Source: Acidimicrobiia bacterium
GTDB lineage: Bacteria > Actinomycetota > Acidimicrobiia > Acidimicrobiales > Acidimicrobilacustridaceae
Direction: 5' to 3'
DNA length: 64,000 nt
Assembly: GCA_020832495.1 (NCBI GenBank)
Contig: JAFIEP010000024.1
Location: 84,829-148,828 of the forward strand
Shown: positions 24,467 to 32,172 of the stretch, piece after piece
How the letters are laid out: every line of letters begins with the position of its first letter
Numbering within the stretch: the stretch's first letter is position 1
Program-made: the position numbers and the translations under genes
Notes under the pieces: generated by a model
Databases searched by the model: none
Told to the model about the DNA's origin: nothing
Seen by the model: the letters and a program-made list of their open reading frames with translations, nothing else

Positions 24467-25873
24467 CTACGCGCCGTCGGCGGCTTCGGCGTCCTCGTGC
24501 AACCGAGCGGCGGCCTCCTCCAGCCCCTCGGCCAAGCGGTCGAGGTTCCGCATGGCGTCACGGTCGGCGGTGACCCCGAACGACAGCGAACCGTCGTAGG
24601 AGATGACCGCAATGGTCAGCCCCTCACCGTCGATCACTTCCACATACGGGTAGGCCTGCAGCACCCGGGCGCCGAGCACGTAGAGCGGCACCGGCGGCCC
24701 AGGGATGTTGGTGATCACCACGTTCATGGGCACCGACGACGACAGCACCCGGGCCATGGGCGCGGCGATCACCGGCACCTCCCCCGCCACCCGCACCCAC
24801 ATCTCCACGCCGTCGGCCAACCCCGACGCCTTCAGCGACGTGGTCTGGGTGTGGATGGCCTGCAGTCGCTCGAGCGGGTCGTCGACGCCGACGGGCAGGT
24901 CGGCCACGATGAGCGACACCTTGTTGCCGAGCGTGGTGCCGTGCTCGTCGTCGGCGCGCCGCGACACCGGCACCATGGCCTTGAGGGTGCGATTCGCCAC
25001 CGGTTCGTCGCTGGCCAGCAGTTCGTGGCGCAGGGCCTCGGTGCACACGGCGAGCACCACGTCGTTGATGGTCACACCGGTTCGTGCGCGGATGTCGTTG
25101 ACGACCTCGAGCGACACGTCGGCCCGTGCCCAGCGTCGATGCGGGCTGACGCGCACGTTCCACGGCGCCGGTGACGTCCTGTTGGTGAACTGCCCCATGG
25201 CCCGCACCGCACCGCGGGCCGTGCGGGCGGCCTCGGACGGGTTCCGCACCGCCGCCACCGCGCCGGCGGCCACCTGCGCCGGTCGCAGGGCCTGCGACAC
25301 GAGACTGTCGCGCACCAACGTGACGGGTGACGGCGCCGGGCGTGGTGCGAACGACGGCGGCTCGGGGTCGGGTTCCGGCTCGGCTTCGATGTCGACGAAG
25401 GCAGCCACCAGGTCGATGTTGGCGATGCCGTCGCCCATGGCGTGATGGCACTTGGTGATGAGCGCCACCTCGTCGTCCGCCATCCCGTCGACCACCCACA
25501 GCTCCCACAGCGGGCGGGCCCGGTCGAGCGCCAGCGACTGCACCCGGCCGAACAACGCCCGCAACTCGGCTTCGCCGCCGGGGCGGGGCAGGGCGGTGAG
25601 CCGCACGTGGTGCTCGAGGTCGAAGCGGTCGTCGTCCACCCACACCGGCAACCCCAACGACAACGGCACGAAGGCCACCCGCTGACGCATGCGCGGCACC
25701 CGGTGCAACCGGCGCGCCACCAGCGCCCGCAGGTCCTCGATGCGGATGCGTCCCTCGTCGTCACGCAGCGGGCCACCCTCGAGCACGGCGAGGGACCCCA
25801 CGTGCTGTGGTTCGTGGTCCGACTCGATGTGCAGGAACGCTGCGTCGACGGCCGTCAGCCGGTCGTGGCCCAT
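24467..25873 (-). CDS. Wax ester synthase/diacylglycerol acyltransferase (WS/DGAT)
   Basis: 468 residues. The catalytic motif HHxxxDG appears as KCHHAMGDG (about residue 133), and the family phrases LTAVDAAFLHIES, LPRPGGEAELRAL, TINDVVLAVC, VPVSRR and VVITNIPGPP are present. It transfers acyl groups from CoA to diacylglycerol or fatty alcohols to make storage lipid, as in mycobacteria. The ATG at 25873 follows GGAGG by five bases; a short palindrome (25886-25899) lies in the leader. Confidence 0.88.
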   Translation of the reverse strand: MGHDRLTAVDAAFLHIESDHEPQHVGSLAVLEGGPLRDDEGRIRIEDLRALVARRLHRVPRMRQRVAFVPLSLGLPVWVDDDRFDLEHHVRLTALPRPGGEAELRALFGRVQSLALDRARPLWELWVVDGMADDEVALITKCHHAMGDGIANIDLVAAFVDIEAEPEPDPEPPSFAPRPAPSPVTLVRDSLVSQALRPAQVAAGAVAAVRNPSEAARTARGAVRAMGQFTNRTSPAPWNVRVSPHRRWARADVSLEVVNDIRARTGVTINDVVLAVCTEALRHELLASDEPVANRTLKAMVPVSRRADDEHGTTLGNKVSLIVADLPVGVDDPLERLQAIHTQTTSLKASGLADGVEMWVRVAGEVPVIAAPMARVLSSSVPMNVVITNIPGPPVPLYVLGARVLQAYPYVEVIDGEGLTIAVISYDGSLSFGVTADRDAMRNLDRLAEGLEEAAARLHEDAEAADGA

Positions 25874-25966
25874 GGTGTCCTCCTGTGCTGCGTGCAGCAT
25901 CCACCCTACGGCGGGGTACCAGGCCGGCCGAACCTCGGACCGAGGCCGCTGTCATGCCCGACGAGG

Positions 25967-26281
25967 TCAGCAGTCGGCCAGCGCTCCCAGTGCCCGACAG
26001 ATCTCCCCGGCGCCGCCCGGGCCGAGCCGACCGGCGCGTTCGGTGAGGAACGAACGCCGAATCGGCTGGAGGTTGTCGAACGAGGCCGCACAGTGCACGG
26101 CCAGTCCCTCGTCGGGTCCGAGCGGCACCTCGGTCGGGATGTCGCGCACGGTCCGGGTCACCGGCGCCACCACCACCCAGGTGAGCACCGCAATGGCGTC
26201 GCTTCGGGTGACGACCAGCACCGGACGGCGCTTGTCCTCGGCCTCGGCCCACCAGATGTCGCCCTGGAGGGGCGTCACCAC
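25967..26281 (-). CDS. MazF/PemK-type endoribonuclease toxin
   Basis: 104 residues with the PemK/MazF beta-barrel pattern: QGDIWWAEAEDKRRPVLVVTRSDAI, TWVVVAPVTRTVRDIPTEVPL and HCAASFDNLQPIRRSFL. The family cuts mRNA at short sequence motifs. The GTG at 26281 overlaps the antitoxin gene by seven bases. The conserved Arg of RRPVLVV and the Ser/Thr in the VAPVTRT strand are present, so it looks active. Confidence 0.85.
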   Translation of the reverse strand: MVTPLQGDIWWAEAEDKRRPVLVVTRSDAIAVLTWVVVAPVTRTVRDIPTEVPLGPDEGLAVHCAASFDNLQPIRRSFLTERAGRLGPGGAGEICRALGALADC

Positions 26282-26523
26282 GGCTCGTCAGCGATCATGG
26301 CCACGGTGGCCTCGTCGGACCACCCGCCGTCGCCCCCCTCTTGGGGCGAGGCACGGTAGCCCTCGACGATGCGGGCACCGATCTGCGCCCGACGGTGTTC
26401 GTCGATGAACTGTCGAAGCCCGATGCGGACCGCTTCGGATCGGTTGGCCACCACTCCGGCACCGACGAGTTCGTCGACCGCCGCGGCCAGTTCGTCGTCG
26501 ATGCGGGTCACCAGTTGTGCCAT
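26275..26523 (-). CDS. Ribbon-helix-helix antitoxin
   Basis: 82 residues. The N-terminal AQLVTRIDDELAAAVDELVGAGVVANRSEAVRIGL is a ribbon-helix-helix DNA-binding domain (residues 2-36; described here by region), and the acidic C-terminus is the toxin-binding tail. The ATG at 26523 lies six bases after a -10 TATGCT, so it is probably leaderless. Its own inverted repeat overlaps that promoter. Confidence 0.83.
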   Translation of the reverse strand: MAQLVTRIDDELAAAVDELVGAGVVANRSEAVRIGLRQFIDEHRRAQIGARIVEGYRASPQEGGDGGWSDEATVAMIADEPW

Positions 26524-26546
26524 GCAGGTAGCATAGCGATCTGCAT
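26522..26546 (-). promoter_or_regulatory. Operator and leaderless promoter of the RHH/MazF pair
   Basis: A 25-base inverted repeat, ATGCAG (26522-26527) and CTGCAT (26541-26546) with 13 bases between, encloses the -10 TATGCT (26535-26530) and touches the start codon. Antitoxin bound here would block both transcription and, in a leaderless message, the translation start. Confidence 0.65.
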
Positions 26547-26675
26547 TACACCGGCGCGCTCGGCAACTGCGCCGGCAGCGCCACCCGCACCGGCGCCGGC
26601 GCCAACACTCGACACCAGCGCCAACAATCAGCACTCCAGGTAAACCTCGGGGGCCGCTCGTGCGAGTCTCCTGGT

Positions 26676-27194
26676 GTGTCGACCTACATCCCCGCACCGG
26701 CCCCGGCCGATCTCGACGGGCTCTACCGCAGCGAGTACCGCCGGGTTTTGGCGTTGGCCTACAGCCTCACCGGCAGCCGGACCGCAGCCGAGGAACTCAC
26801 CCAGGAGGGCTTCCTGGCCGCCCACCGTTCGTGGGACCGCATCTCGCGCTACGACGATCCCGCGGCGTGGGTGCGTCGGGTGGTGGCCAACCGGGCGGTG
26901 TCGACCGTGCGACGACGGGTGGCAGAAGCCAAGGCGGTCACCGCCGTGGGTCGACAACCCCAGGCCCACGACGAACTGGCACCCGAGGCGTCGGAGTTCT
27001 GGGAGCAGGTGCGACGCCTGCCCGGCCGACAGGCACAGACCATTGCCCTGCACTACCTGGAGGACCGGCCGGTGGCCGAGATCGCTCAGATCCTCGACGT
27101 CAGCGCAGAGACCGTGAAGGTCCACTTACACCGGGGGCGCAAGGCCCTGGCGGTCGCACTGGCCTGCGACGAACCCGAGGAGGAGACCCGATGA
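26676..27194 (+). CDS. ECF RNA polymerase sigma factor
   Basis: 172 residues. Region 2 (YRRVLALAYSLTGSRTAAEELTQEGFLAA, about 20-50) and region 4 (LPGRQAQTIALHYLEDRPVAEIAQILDVSAETVKVHLHRGR, about 110-155) are both complete; these are described as regions. There is no region 3, as in all ECF factors. The GTG at 26676 has no clear Shine-Dalgarno sequence. It overlaps the next gene as ATGA, the usual position for an anti-sigma factor. Confidence 0.87.
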   Translation: MSTYIPAPAPADLDGLYRSEYRRVLALAYSLTGSRTAAEELTQEGFLAAHRSWDRISRYDDPAAWVRRVVANRAVSTVRRRVAEAKAVTAVGRQPQAHDELAPEASEFWEQVRRLPGRQAQTIALHYLEDRPVAEIAQILDVSAETVKVHLHRGRKALAVALACDEPEEETR

Positions 27195-28711
27195 CCGGCG
27201 ACATCGACGAACGAGGACGAGCCGCCGCCCAGGCAGTGCACGAGGCCATGGCCGACGTGGCCGTGCCCGAGACCCCGCTGGCCCCCTCCGCGGGCGGCGG
27301 TGCCCGTCGGGTGGCGCTGTTGGCGGCCGCCTGTGCGCTGGTGGCGCTCGGCGCCGTCGGGCTGGTGCTGGCCACCGGCAACGACGAGGGCGGCAGCGAC
27401 ATGGCCACCGACGCCGAAGGGGCAATCCCCCGCCTGCTGCTCGACCCGGTGCCCGGCGACCTCGAGGTCACCGGCGTCGTCGAGTTCCCCTTGCCCGAGC
27501 ACGACGGCATCGAGGGCGAGATCTGGCTGTACGGCGACCCCGACGCCGCCGATCCGCTCGCCGCCCCCCACGTCGGGGTGAGCGTGCTGCGCGGCATCGA
27601 CGGTGACGACCTGCTGGGTGATCTCGCCGAGGCGGTCCACGAAGACGGCCAGGAGCCACGCATGGTGGCGACCACCGGTGGTGTGGCCGGGGTGATCACG
27701 CTGTTCGACGGAGTGGCCAACCTGATGGTCGACCTGGGCGGCGGCACGATGGTCGCCATCCGAGGCAGCGACACCGACGACGACGATCTCGTCGCAGTGG
27801 CCGACGCGCTCGCCATGGCCGACGGCGACGTGGACCTCCCCCCTTCACTGCCCGGCAGGTACGAGGTGTTGGCGTCGCAACCGTTCCCGAACGGCGGCGC
27901 CGGCATGCTCGGCAGCCTGATCCTGGCCGGCGACGGCCCCGGCTACGGGCTCGGCTACCAGGGGTCCGCCCACACGACGTTCGTTCTCAACGCCATCGAC
28001 GCCGACGACGACGACCTGCTGTTGTCGCGCTGGATGCTGGGTGCGACCGAACCCATCGAGGTGCGCGGCACCACCGGGTGGTTGGCCACCCCGTATCCCG
28101 ACGCACACTGGGTGATCTGGCGGGAGACCCCGACTGCCCTCATGGGGGTGCAGAGCACGCTCGGTGAGGCCGAGACGCTGGCCGGCATCGAGTCGCTCCG
28201 CCCGGCCAGCGCGGCGGAGTGGGCGGCGCTACCCCGGTCGCGTGCAGCCGACGGCAGCTTCGCCGGTCCCGATGACGCCATCGCCGGCAGTGTCGCGGAT
28301 GGGGACCTCTGGTGGTCCGTCCACCTGGCCTCACCGGACGAACTGTGCGTGGAGGTGCACGACGGCACGGGGTCACGGGCCACCTGCACCGCCGGCCACG
28401 ACGAGCACCTCGTGGCCGGCAGCGAGGCGGTCGGCGAGGACACCCACGTGCTCTACGGCGTGGCCTGGTTCGCCGCCGACGACGTCCGCATCCTCGCCGA
28501 GGGCGCCGAGGTGGACCTCGAGGTGCGCCCCACGGCCAGCATCGGCCTGCTGTTCGCCGTGGCCGTCGACGCCACCGAGGAGTTCCCCACCGCCGTCGTG
28601 GTGGAGGACGTCGCCACCGGCGAGGTGCTCGCCCGGGTGCCGGTCGGACGCGATGGCGGCGCGGCAGGACCGGGCACCACCACGGTGAGCGGCAGCGGCG
28701 ACGGCGGGTGA
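27191..28711 (+). CDS. Single-pass membrane protein coupled to the ECF sigma factor, possible non-classical anti-sigma factor
   Basis: 506 residues. A cytoplasmic N-terminus of about 37 residues, one membrane helix (about 38-61, ALLAAACALVALGAVGLVLA), then a 440-residue acidic extracellular part of beta-rich character. It lacks the zinc anti-sigma motif HxxxCxxC and any recognisable RskA-type domain. Overlap with the sigma gene (ATGA) and the membrane topology still make an anti-sigma or sensor role likely. The extracellular part contains VCVEVHDGTGSRATC-like text (two Cys near 396-407). No family recognised. Confidence 0.65.
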   Translation: MTGDIDERGRAAAQAVHEAMADVAVPETPLAPSAGGGARRVALLAAACALVALGAVGLVLATGNDEGGSDMATDAEGAIPRLLLDPVPGDLEVTGVVEFPLPEHDGIEGEIWLYGDPDAADPLAAPHVGVSVLRGIDGDDLLGDLAEAVHEDGQEPRMVATTGGVAGVITLFDGVANLMVDLGGGTMVAIRGSDTDDDDLVAVADALAMADGDVDLPPSLPGRYEVLASQPFPNGGAGMLGSLILAGDGPGYGLGYQGSAHTTFVLNAIDADDDDLLLSRWMLGATEPIEVRGTTGWLATPYPDAHWVIWRETPTALMGVQSTLGEAETLAGIESLRPASAAEWAALPRSRAADGSFAGPDDAIAGSVADGDLWWSVHLASPDELCVEVHDGTGSRATCTAGHDEHLVAGSEAVGEDTHVLYGVAWFAADDVRILAEGAEVDLEVRPTASIGLLFAVAVDATEEFPTAVVVEDVATGEVLARVPVGRDGGAAGPGTTTVSGSGDGG

Positions 28712-28765
28712 CCCAACCGCTGGCCGGCCGGCTGGCGAGGGTCGCCACCCCGGCGGTGTCCTCGC

Positions 28766-28777
28766 TACGGTGCCGGT
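28766..28777 (+). promoter_or_regulatory. Leaderless -10 of the GDPD gene
   Basis: TACGGT (28766-28771), six bases, then GTG at 28778. Confidence 0.5.
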
Positions 28778-29680
28778 GTGGCCACCGCCGACAACGCCCC
28801 CCGCTACGAACGCATCGCCATCACCCCGGGTCGCCCCATCGTGGTCGCCCACCGAGGAGCGTCGGGCACGCTGGCGGAGAACACCCTGGCGGCCTACGAG
28901 CTGGCCATTGCGCAGGGTGCGCAGATCATCGAGATCGACGTGCACCTCACCGCCGACGACGAACTGGTGGTCATCCACGACGACACCCTCGAACGCACCA
29001 CCGACGCGGCGGTCCGCCTGCCCGACGGCGCCCCGTGGAACGTCCACGAGCACACCCTGGCCGACATCCGCTCGCTGTCCGCCGGCGTGGCCCCCGACGG
29101 CATACCACAACGGGTACCCACCCTGGCCGAGGTCATCGACCTGGTCCGCCACCACGACGTGGGCCTGCTCATCGAGACCAAGACCCTCTACAGCGGTGAT
29201 CGGCTGGAGGCGGCCATCGCCGAGCTCGTGCGCCGCTACGACGATGCCGAGGACTGGATCGCCGGCCGGCTCATGGTGGGCTCGTTCGACTGGACGTCGC
29301 TGTTGCGGGCACGTGACGAATTGCCGGGCGTGCACCTGGCGCTCATCGTGGGCTGGCTGGCCGTCGACGACGGGGTGATCACCGCCTGCGGTCCGGTCGA
29401 GTCCGACGTCACTGCGGTGGGCACCACCCTCGAGGCGCTGCGTGACCGGCTGGCCGCCGAAGGTGTCGGCTACCTGGGCACCATGGTGTTGGGCACCAAC
29501 GGCCAGATCGCCAACGACTTCGGCTCGAGCGACATCGACTGGTTCCGCCAGGGCGGGGTGGAGGTCAACTTCATCACCGACGACCCCGAGGTGATGCGCA
29601 CCTACATCGACGCCGGGGTGAGCAGCATCCTCACCAACCACCCCGACCGGCTGGTGGCGGTCATCGACGCACCCGAGTAG
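28778..29680 (+). CDS. Glycerophosphodiester phosphodiesterase
   Basis: 300 residues. The GDPD signature is complete: PIVVAHRGASGTLAENT (catalytic His and metal-binding Glu), IIEIDVHLTADDELVVIHDDTLERTT (second catalytic His), and LLIETK. It hydrolyses glycerophosphodiesters to glycerol-3-phosphate and an alcohol. There is no signal peptide, so it is cytoplasmic. The last part, GGVEVNFITDDPEVMRTYIDAG, ending in NHPDRL, is the usual end of the family. The start GTG at 28778 appears leaderless. Confidence 0.88.
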   Translation: MATADNAPRYERIAITPGRPIVVAHRGASGTLAENTLAAYELAIAQGAQIIEIDVHLTADDELVVIHDDTLERTTDAAVRLPDGAPWNVHEHTLADIRSLSAGVAPDGIPQRVPTLAEVIDLVRHHDVGLLIETKTLYSGDRLEAAIAELVRRYDDAEDWIAGRLMVGSFDWTSLLRARDELPGVHLALIVGWLAVDDGVITACGPVESDVTAVGTTLEALRDRLAAEGVGYLGTMVLGTNGQIANDFGSSDIDWFRQGGVEVNFITDDPEVMRTYIDAGVSSILTNHPDRLVAVIDAPE

Positions 29681-29812
29681 GGCGCTCGTGCCCACTCAAC
29701 AGCAGTCCAGCCGTCGCGGACCCCAACAGCCCGAGGCCTTGCGCAACCACTGATCACTCGACAGGATCCGGGGAGACGTTCCCGACCCGCTCCCGACCTC
29801 ACGAGGAATCCT

Positions 29813-30769
29813 GTGCGAGATCATCGGCCCACCACCAGCGCCGGAGGAGTCGAGGTCCTGCGCACCCCCGAGGACCGCTTCGAAGACCTCCCCGGCTTCG
29901 AGTACCAGCCGAACCACGTCGAGGTGGACGGCCTGCGCATGGCCTTCATCGACGAAGGCCCCGCCGACGGTCCCCTGGTGCTGTGCCTGCACGGCGAACC
30001 GACGTGGAGCTACCTCTACCGGCGCATGATCCCCACCTTCGTCGAGCGGGGCTGTCGGGTGATCGCCCCCGACCTTGTGGGCTTCGGCCGTTCCGACAAG
30101 CCGGTGGAACGGTCAGCGTTCACCTACGACGGCATGGTGGCCTGGCTGGCCGGTTTCGCCACCGAAGTCGACGTGCGCAACGCCACGCTGTTCTGCCAGG
30201 ACTGGGGTGGACTGCTCGGCCTGCGCCTCCTCGCCGAACACCCCGACCGCTTCGAGCGGGCCTGCGCGGCCAACACGGCGCTGCCCGTCGTGCCCGGCGC
30301 CGGCGTGCTGGGTGGCTTCGACCTGGACCCCGACGCCGACGTGGCCGATGCCATGGGGTCGGGGTTCGTCGGATGGCTGAAGTTCAGCCAGTCGGTGCCG
30401 GAACTGCCCGTCGGCGGCATCGTGCAGACGGGCACCGCCACCGAACTCCCCGACGACGTGGTGGCCGCCTACGACGCCCCGTTCCCCGACGAGACCTACA
30501 AGGCCGGCGCACGGGCCCTCCCGACGCTGGTGGCGTCGAGTCCCGAGGCCAACGCCCGGGCCTGGGAGGTGCTCGAGGACTGGTCGAAGCCGTTCCTCAC
30601 CCTGTGGGCGCCCGACGACCCGATCCTCGGACCCGGGGCCGCCGAGTTCATCGACCGGATCCCCGGCACCGAGGGCCAACCCCACGACACCTTCACCCCG
30701 GCCAGCCACTTCCTCCAAGAAGACGTCGGCCCCGAACTGGCCAGCGCCGTGGTCGACTGGATGCCCTGA
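29813..30769 (+). CDS. Haloalkane dehalogenase
   Basis: 318 residues, an alpha/beta hydrolase of the HLD-I type. The oxyanion motif LHGEPTWSYLYR (59-70) is typical; the nucleophile elbow is CQDWGG with Asp130 and the halide-binding Trp131 next to it. The acid is Asp268 or Asp269 in WAPDDPILG, and the base is His299 in TPASHFLQED. The family cleaves carbon-halogen bonds by hydrolysis. Aspartate instead of serine at the nucleophile position separates it from ordinary esterases. The GTG at 29813 follows GAGGA. It stands alone. Confidence 0.87.
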   Translation: MRDHRPTTSAGGVEVLRTPEDRFEDLPGFEYQPNHVEVDGLRMAFIDEGPADGPLVLCLHGEPTWSYLYRRMIPTFVERGCRVIAPDLVGFGRSDKPVERSAFTYDGMVAWLAGFATEVDVRNATLFCQDWGGLLGLRLLAEHPDRFERACAANTALPVVPGAGVLGGFDLDPDADVADAMGSGFVGWLKFSQSVPELPVGGIVQTGTATELPDDVVAAYDAPFPDETYKAGARALPTLVASSPEANARAWEVLEDWSKPFLTLWAPDDPILGPGAAEFIDRIPGTEGQPHDTFTPASHFLQEDVGPELASAVVDWMP

Positions 30770-30772
30770 TCG

Positions 30773-31297
30773 TCAGTCCGAGAGCAGGGCCATGACGAGC
30801 TTGTCGCCCTTGGCCAGCGGGGAGAAGCCGCCACCCGCGCCGGTGAGATGCAGCGCAGCGTTGGTCTCGGGGTCGCGCAGATCGACGTGGCGCGACAACC
30901 CGAACTTCTTGATGGTCACCTCACAGGTGGCGCGGTCGAACGACGCCAACTGCACCGGCAGATGGTCGTGGTCGCGGTTGAGGATGTGGATGGTCGACTC
31001 GGTCACCGCCACCAGGAGCTGCACACTGGCGCCCTGCGACTCGGCGTAGGCCTGTTTGGCCACGATGCCGCCGAGCACGGCACCGGCGACGTTGGCCGCG
31101 CCGCCGGCCGCACTGGCCGGCGCGGCCGTGCTGACCTCCTCGGCCACTACCCCACCGAGCGCCGTCCCAGCGGTGGCGGCGAGGGCCAGCCCGGCGAGGC
31201 CGAACACGCCGGCAGCGATGACGGGCTCCCCACCGTTGTCGCCGTCGCCGAGCAGTTCGGTCGCCTCGGCGACCAGGTCCGCTTCCTTGTAGCTCAT
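30773..31297 (-). CDS. Protein with Ala/Gly-rich hydrophobic centre and a PH-like tail
   Basis: 174 residues. A short polar start, a long small-residue hydrophobic middle (about 26-85) that could cross the membrane twice, and a C-terminal beta domain, LLVAVTESTIHILNRD followed by ATCEVTIKKFGLSRHVDLRD, that looks like a small bacterial PH-type or SRPBCC-free beta sandwich. I do not recognise a named family. It converges on the haloalkane dehalogenase with three bases between the stops. Confidence 0.58.
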   Translation of the reverse strand: MSYKEADLVAEATELLGDGDNGGEPVIAAGVFGLAGLALAATAGTALGGVVAEEVSTAAPASAAGGAANVAGAVLGGIVAKQAYAESQGASVQLLVAVTESTIHILNRDHDHLPVQLASFDRATCEVTIKKFGLSRHVDLRDPETNAALHLTGAGGGFSPLAKGDKLVMALLSD

Positions 31298-31346
31298 GGC
31301 GTCGGTCTAGCAGGTTCGTCGAGACCCGTCGCCCAGCCGATGCCCA

Positions 31347-31985
31347 TCAGTCGTCCAGGTCGAACGAGTACGTGCCTTCCACGGCGCCGCCGAGCCGATC
31401 GGGGCGACCGCCCTCGAACCGGCCGACGCCGCTGGCGTCCTCGAGTGACCCGGTGCCCCCGATGATCTCGAGGTCGGCGTCGAGCACGGCGTCGCTGGTG
31501 TCGGTGGCTGCCTGTGCACGGCCGTCCATGCGCACGGCGAGCGTGTCGCCGTCGCCGAAGTCGAAGGTGATGAAACCGAAGAAGTCGCCGCTGCCGTCGG
31601 TGTAGTGGACATTGCCCAACATGTCGACACCCACCGGGCCGTCGGCCAGGCTGCCGGTGCCGGTGCCCTCGCCCACGAGGTTGTTCCATCCGTACACCAC
31701 CCGGCCGTCGGGGCCCACCTCCCCCAGCTTGCTCTCGGCGGAGGTCAGCACCGCCTCGACGGTCTGGTCGATGTCGCCGAGGGTCACTCCCTCGGCGGCG
31801 GAGTCCCCATCGGCGGTGTCCTGTGCCCCGGCGTCGTCCCCGCCACAGGCGGCCGTCAGCGGGGTGAGGAGCAGCACAGCGGCCACCGCCACCACCGTCG
31901 ATCCTCGGCGTGCTCGCTGCCTGCGCTGCGATGCCCCGACGTCGTGTTGGTCTCCCGCCTCGGTCGTCGTGTGGTCGGTCGGCAC
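31347..31985 (-). CDS. Lipoprotein of unknown function
   Basis: 212 residues. A long polar basic N-terminus (about 27 residues, QRRQRARRGS) precedes the hydrophobic STVVAVAAVLLLTPLTAAC, a lipobox. The mature part begins with a Gly/Asp/Ala linker and ends in a beta-rich domain with DGSGDFFGFITFDFGDGDTL and GTGSLEDASGVGRFEGG, which resembles the beta-barrel of allene-oxide-cyclase-like/DUF3224-type proteins. The GTG at 31985 has GAGGAGG four bases upstream; an in-frame start at 32024 is the alternative. Function unknown. Confidence 0.65.
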   Translation of the reverse strand: MPTDHTTTEAGDQHDVGASQRRQRARRGSTVVAVAAVLLLTPLTAACGGDDAGAQDTADGDSAAEGVTLGDIDQTVEAVLTSAESKLGEVGPDGRVVYGWNNLVGEGTGTGSLADGPVGVDMLGNVHYTDGSGDFFGFITFDFGDGDTLAVRMDGRAQAATDTSDAVLDADLEIIGGTGSLEDASGVGRFEGGRPDRLGGAVEGTYSFDLDD

Positions 31986-32172
31986 GGGCCCTCCTCGGTG
32001 GTCAGTGGTGGTCGAACCAGACATTGATCGGCCGTCGTGAGCGCGACCTGAGCCACAGCGGCGAGCAATGAGCCGAACGGCTCAGCGGCGGGCGCAGTGC
32101 GGGCCAGAGCGGGTCGACACCCGAGCGGCGCGGCGACACCCGACCAGTCCACGATGGGCCCCGGGCCGACGA

